Position numbers and translations under genes: made by a program. The notes below the pieces were generated by a model. The model was not told the DNA's origin, searched no databases, and saw only the letters and a list, made by a program, of their open reading frames with translations. From positions 558,001 to 622,000 of the forward strand of contig JAAVVA010000002.1 in assembly GCA_018449715.1 (NCBI GenBank): 64,000 nt of DNA, written 5' to 3'. Every line of letters starts with the position of its first letter. Position 1 is the first letter of the stretch. Positions 60,660 to 64,000 of the stretch are shown here, piece by piece. The stretch comes from Acidobacteriaceae bacterium dw_441. GTDB taxonomy: Bacteria > Acidobacteriota > Terriglobia > Terriglobales > Acidobacteriaceae.

Positions 60660-62834
60660 ATGAAAATAACACGGCGCGAATTTAACGCCTTGAGCGCAGG
60701 CACGCTTCTATCGTCTCTTTCTTCCAGCAAAAATCTTCTCGCAGAGGGGATGAATTCTAGCGTCTCTTCGAGCGAGACTCTCCCCTGGTACAGGACGATC
60801 AAGCGGATTGGACAGACGAACTTCAACGAACACGACGGGGATTCGAAGAATGTAGAGCAGTGGGCGGACTTCTGGGCGTCGGCAAAGGTGCAGGCGGTTG
60901 CTCTGTCCGTCTCAGGTCCGGTCGCTTTTTATCCATCGAAGATCCCTTATTTCCATCACAGCATCTATCTGAACGGTCGCGACCTGTTTGGCGAATGCCT
61001 TCGCGCAGCGAAGAAGCGCGGGCTATACGTCTACGGTCGCATGAGCCCCGATATTCAGTGGACCGACCCGAAGCTGCTGGAGGCAAATCCTCTGTGGTTC
61101 CGCAGAAACCAGGATGGAAGCCTGCAACAACCCGCGCCCGATATTGCGAATACATGCATCTTCAGCGATCACTATGCGAAACAGCAGCCAGCAATCATCC
61201 GCGAGCTGAACGCAAACTATGACATCGATGGCGTCTACATGAATGGATGGCCTACTGTACAGGTGTGTTATTGCGACAACTGCCGCAGGATCGGCGATCC
61301 GCACTCGGAGCAATACCGCAAAGCCGTGATGGACAAAGCCTTTGAGCTGATCCAACTTTACAAGGCTGCCGTGCTTGAGAAGAGCCCGAACAACTTCTAC
61401 TCCTGTAACCTCGGCGGTGGACTGAAGGAGTCTGGGCTGGACCAGTGGCGGCTGACGCGCGAGGCCAGCTGGTACACCGCGGACAATCAAGCTCGCTCCG
61501 GTGTCGTGGCTCCTGTGTGGCAGGCCGCGCAGCAGGTCAAGTTTGCTCGCGCCCTGATGGGCGATCGTTCGGTCGCTGCTGTGAGCGCAAGCTATGGACG
61601 CGCCGGAAGAATCTCGTGGCGGCAAGCAACCGATCCTTCCATGGAACCTTCCTTTCGCATGGCACAGACGACGGCCGCCGGGGGCATCATCTGGTATCAC
61701 TGGCTAGGACTGGAGCAGGGATTCAAGGAAGATCGTCGCTGGCAGGCTCCGGGGCGCGACTTCCTCGCGTGGCACGCGAAGAACGACGCACACTTCCACA
61801 ACAAGCGCTCCCTTGCGAGTGTCGCTGTCGTCGTGTCCCCGCTCTCCGTCAACCAGTACAAGGCTCCTTACACGGAAGATCGTACCGATCACCTGGAAGG
61901 CACCTACGCTGCGCTGGTGGAAGCCCGGATTCCTTTCGATTTTGTCCACGAGCAGGACCTTACACTGGAGCGGCTTGCACAGTATCCAGTCCTGATCCTC
62001 TCCAACATGGCGCTCATGTCCGACGCGCAGGCCGCTACAATCCGCCAGTATGTGGAGCGCGGAGGGTCAGTACTCGCAACATTTCAGACGGGCCTGTTCG
62101 ACGAAGCCGGCAATGCGAGGAAGAACTTTGCTCTGGGAGAACTCTTCGGCATCGACAAAGCAGGGGAAGCATCACGCGCCGATGAGACCGACCACGCACC
62201 CATTGGCGGAATCCATCTACAATCCATCAGGCGGCGCGGCCCTTTGACCGAGGGCTTCGAGGAGACAACATGGATTGCGGGGCCGGAGTGGCGCCAGCCG
62301 ATCACACCGCTCCGAGAGGCCGACCTGACATTCATCAAGCCGTATCCGGTCTATCCTCCAGAGGCGGTCTACCAGCGTGAGCCACCGAGCGATCTTCCAG
62401 CGATGGTGTCGCGTAAGATCGGAAGCTCGCGATTGGTCTATCTGGCAGGCGACGTGGATAGCTCGTTCTGGCGGTTTGATCACATGGATCTTGGGCGGCA
62501 GATGAGCAATGCAGTGCGTTGGCTACTGAAGGGGAACAACGCCGTCCATGTTCAGGGAGATGGTCTCATGGAGGTGATTCCGTGGGAGACGCAACAAGGG
62601 TACGCAGTGCATCTGCTTAACTACAATGGCGCAAATGCCTTTCGCGGCCATATGAGAAAGCCAGTGGCACTCGCTGCTCAAACTGTGCAGGTGACTCTTC
62701 CCACAGAGAAAAAGATTCGCAGGGTTTCGCTGTTGCATGCCGCGACTACCGTCGAATTTCAACAGAACGGCAATCGGGTATCGCTCACAGTGCCAAAGGT
62801 AGAGATGTACGAGGTTGTGGCGCTCGAGATATGA
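60660..62834 (+). CDS. Tat-exported putative glycoside hydrolase (GHL6/GH42-like)
   Basis: A 724-aa protein. The twin-arginine signal ITRREFNALSAG is near the start (the frame also opens 21 codons upstream; ATG 60660 is preferred). A TIM-barrel-like part (residues about 50-390; DIDGVYMNGWPTVQVCYC, and GIIWYHWLGLEQG) and a flavodoxin-like trimerisation domain (about 400-560; YPVLILSNMALMSDAQAATI) resemble hypothetical glycosyl hydrolase 6 and GH42. Catalytic residues are not certain, and the substrate is unknown. It is divergent from the PadR operon. Confidence 0.78.
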   Translation: MKITRREFNALSAGTLLSSLSSSKNLLAEGMNSSVSSSETLPWYRTIKRIGQTNFNEHDGDSKNVEQWADFWASAKVQAVALSVSGPVAFYPSKIPYFHHSIYLNGRDLFGECLRAAKKRGLYVYGRMSPDIQWTDPKLLEANPLWFRRNQDGSLQQPAPDIANTCIFSDHYAKQQPAIIRELNANYDIDGVYMNGWPTVQVCYCDNCRRIGDPHSEQYRKAVMDKAFELIQLYKAAVLEKSPNNFYSCNLGGGLKESGLDQWRLTREASWYTADNQARSGVVAPVWQAAQQVKFARALMGDRSVAAVSASYGRAGRISWRQATDPSMEPSFRMAQTTAAGGIIWYHWLGLEQGFKEDRRWQAPGRDFLAWHAKNDAHFHNKRSLASVAVVVSPLSVNQYKAPYTEDRTDHLEGTYAALVEARIPFDFVHEQDLTLERLAQYPVLILSNMALMSDAQAATIRQYVERGGSVLATFQTGLFDEAGNARKNFALGELFGIDKAGEASRADETDHAPIGGIHLQSIRRRGPLTEGFEETTWIAGPEWRQPITPLREADLTFIKPYPVYPPEAVYQREPPSDLPAMVSRKIGSSRLVYLAGDVDSSFWRFDHMDLGRQMSNAVRWLLKGNNAVHVQGDGLMEVIPWETQQGYAVHLLNYNGANAFRGHMRKPVALAAQTVQVTLPTEKKIRRVSLLHAATTVEFQQNGNRVSLTVPKVEMYEVVALEI

Positions 62835-62840
62835 GGCCGA

Positions 62841-62892
62841 TTTACTGTTCCCTTGCGCCGTTCACGATCGAACAGCGCAAGGGAACAGTAAA
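62841..62892. other. Perfect 18-bp hairpin between converging genes
   Basis: TTTACTGTTCCCTTGCGC and GCGCAAGGGAACAGTAAA are perfect inverted repeats with a 16-nt loop that itself has a 4-bp inner stem (GTTC/GAAC). There is no T-run on either strand, so the end structure is unusual for an intrinsic terminator. Confidence 0.75.
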
Positions 62893-62927
62893 TGGATGCA
62901 GCCTGTTGCTGGCTACATTCTCGAAGC

Positions 62928-64000
62928 TCACTTCACTAACTCAAGCTGGATCTCTTTCGTATCAGCATTGATCTTCGCGATGCGAAAGTTTCGGACCTGC
63001 CCCACGGAGAAAGACTCCGGCTGCGATGAGGGGCTCGCCCCGCTCTTCCACCGCGCATTCAACATCGAAGTCAAAGCAGACAGATCGAGAGATGGTTCCG
63101 TTTGGCTCGAGGTGGCAGCCGCCTCAGCCGCCCTTGTGCGGCAGATCGCAAGCACTCCCTCTCCCAGCTCTATCGTCGCGTCCTCTGCTCTCACGATGAG
63201 AATACGTCCTGAAACGGTATCGCCCGTTTTATGCTCCGCCAGAAATTCATCAAGATCCGTCGGAATCAGCTGCTTCATGCTCAGTCTGAGCTGGCGCTTT
63301 TCGGTGTCCACAGCCATCACCTGCGCTTTGACCGTCTCCCCCGCACGCAATACTTCCTGAGGGTGGTTCAGGCGTTTCTCCGAGGTGATCTCGCTGATGT
63401 GGACAAGGCCTTCGACGCCCTCGGCTAACTGCACGAACGCGCCAAACTTTGCGAGGCGTACGACCGGACCTTCGATGATCGTCCCCGCCGGGAACCGCGT
63501 TGATACGTCTGCCCAGGGATCTCCCAAGGCCTGCTTCAATCCCAGGGATAGCTTTCGTTCGGAAGGGTTGATGGCAAGTATGACGGCCTCCACCGAATCT
63601 TCAAGCTTCAATATGTCGCTGGGCTTCCTCACCTTATTAATCCAGGACATCTCAGAGACGTGGATAAGGCCTTCGATTCCGGGCTCCAGCTCGACAAATG
63701 CTCCAAAGTCCGTCAAGCGCCTGACCGTACCAGTTACACGCTGCCCAAGCTGATACCTGTCGGCGGCAGATTCCCACGGTTCGGGCTGCAGCTGCTTCAA
63801 CCCAAGAGAGATGCGCTTATTCGCCGCGTCCAACTTAAGGACCTTCAGCTGCAATTGCTGACCTACTGCAAGAAGCTCTTCAGGAGAAGCAAGCCGGCTC
63901 CAGGCCATATCGCTGATGTGCAAAAGGCCATCAACACCTCCGAGATCGATAAAGGCTCCATAACTGGTCAGGCTGCGCACCTGTCCTGTTACGACATCGC
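62928..64000 (-). CDS. rpsA: Ribosomal protein S1 (multi-S1-domain), 5' end beyond right edge
   Basis: Partial: 357 codons are in the window and the frame is open at base 64000. The visible part has three full S1 RNA-binding repeats: SYGAFIDLGGVDGLLHISDM, DFGAFVELEPGIEGLIHVSE and KFGAFVQLAEGVEGLVHISE. A degenerate repeat (GRILIVRAEDATIEL) ends the protein. GVDGLLHISDMAW corresponds to domain 3 of S1, so about half of the protein is missing. S1 binds mRNA at the 30S subunit for translation initiation. Another multi-S1 protein cannot be excluded. Confidence 0.88.
   Translation of the reverse strand, partial: DVVTGQVRSLTSYGAFIDLGGVDGLLHISDMAWSRLASPEELLAVGQQLQLKVLKLDAANKRISLGLKQLQPEPWESAADRYQLGQRVTGTVRRLTDFGAFVELEPGIEGLIHVSEMSWINKVRKPSDILKLEDSVEAVILAINPSERKLSLGLKQALGDPWADVSTRFPAGTIIEGPVVRLAKFGAFVQLAEGVEGLVHISEITSEKRLNHPQEVLRAGETVKAQVMAVDTEKRQLRLSMKQLIPTDLDEFLAEHKTGDTVSGRILIVRAEDATIELGEGVLAICRTRAAEAAATSSQTEPSLDLSALTSMLNARWKSGASPSSQPESFSVGQVRNFRIAKINADTKEIQLELVK

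Overview
The window looks like a chromosomal segment from a member of the Acidobacteriaceae (class Terriglobia; relatives of Terriglobus, Edaphobacter and Granulicella). This placement is inferred from the gene repertoire, not from a marker phylogeny. The evidence is four Oar-like TonB-dependent receptors with an N-terminal carboxypeptidase-regulatory-like domain, a PadR regulator next to an 'acidobacterial duplicated orphan permease', a PEP-CTERM protein, a winged-helix/TolB-type transmembrane regulator, polysaccharide-degrading enzymes, and interspersed short repeats. By eye the G+C is high over most of the window and clearly lower at about 53.8-60.6 kb.

Layout. 1-5.8 kb: the 5' part of an L-lactate permease gene running off the left edge, then a family-2 glycosyltransferase facing a three-gene operon (ATP-grasp ligase, NodB-type deacetylase, membrane protein) that looks like surface-glycan modification. 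6.3-18.3 kb: a receptor plus PL22 oligogalacturonate lyase (pectin use), an unknown secreted protein, a second receptor and a DUF4380 secreted protein. 18.4-19.5 kb: tRNA-Cys, a 1-Cys peroxiredoxin and, upstream of it, an unannotated 19-codon leader peptide carrying a run of cysteine codons followed by mutually exclusive RNA hairpins. This is a candidate cysteine-responsive attenuator controlling peroxiredoxin and probably tRNA-Cys, and is the main finding. 19.5-28.7 kb: PhzF-like protein, a single-domain response regulator, RecG with two unusual insertions, a SnoaL-like protein, a NatAB-like ABC exporter, DUF374 acyltransferase, ndk and a 53-aa membrane protein, interspersed with two repeat families. 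28.7-38.3 kb: sucCD, a di-heme peroxidase-like protein, trpD, YceI, a CE15 esterase, an SDR dehydrogenase, thymidine kinase and Cu/Zn superoxide dismutase.

38.3-43.3 kb: a tightly packed operon of ECF sigma factor, zinc-finger anti-sigma factor, B-box/TM2 membrane protein and a DUF4097 membrane protein, probably an envelope-stress module. 43.5-47 kb: a PEP-CTERM protein with a sigma-54-like promoter, an unknown periplasmic repeat protein and a type III polyketide synthase. 47-53.8 kb: a receptor/glycerophosphodiesterase operon divergent from a winged-helix regulator. 53.8-60.4 kb: a lower-G+C operon PadR - ADOP permease - receptor - CPBP-like protein. 60.6-64 kb: a Tat-exported putative glycosidase and the 3' part of ribosomal protein S1.

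No CRISPR array, prophage, complete insertion sequence or replication origin was seen. Several starts were moved from the longest reading frame on the basis of ribosome-binding sites or signal peptides; each case is stated in its entry.
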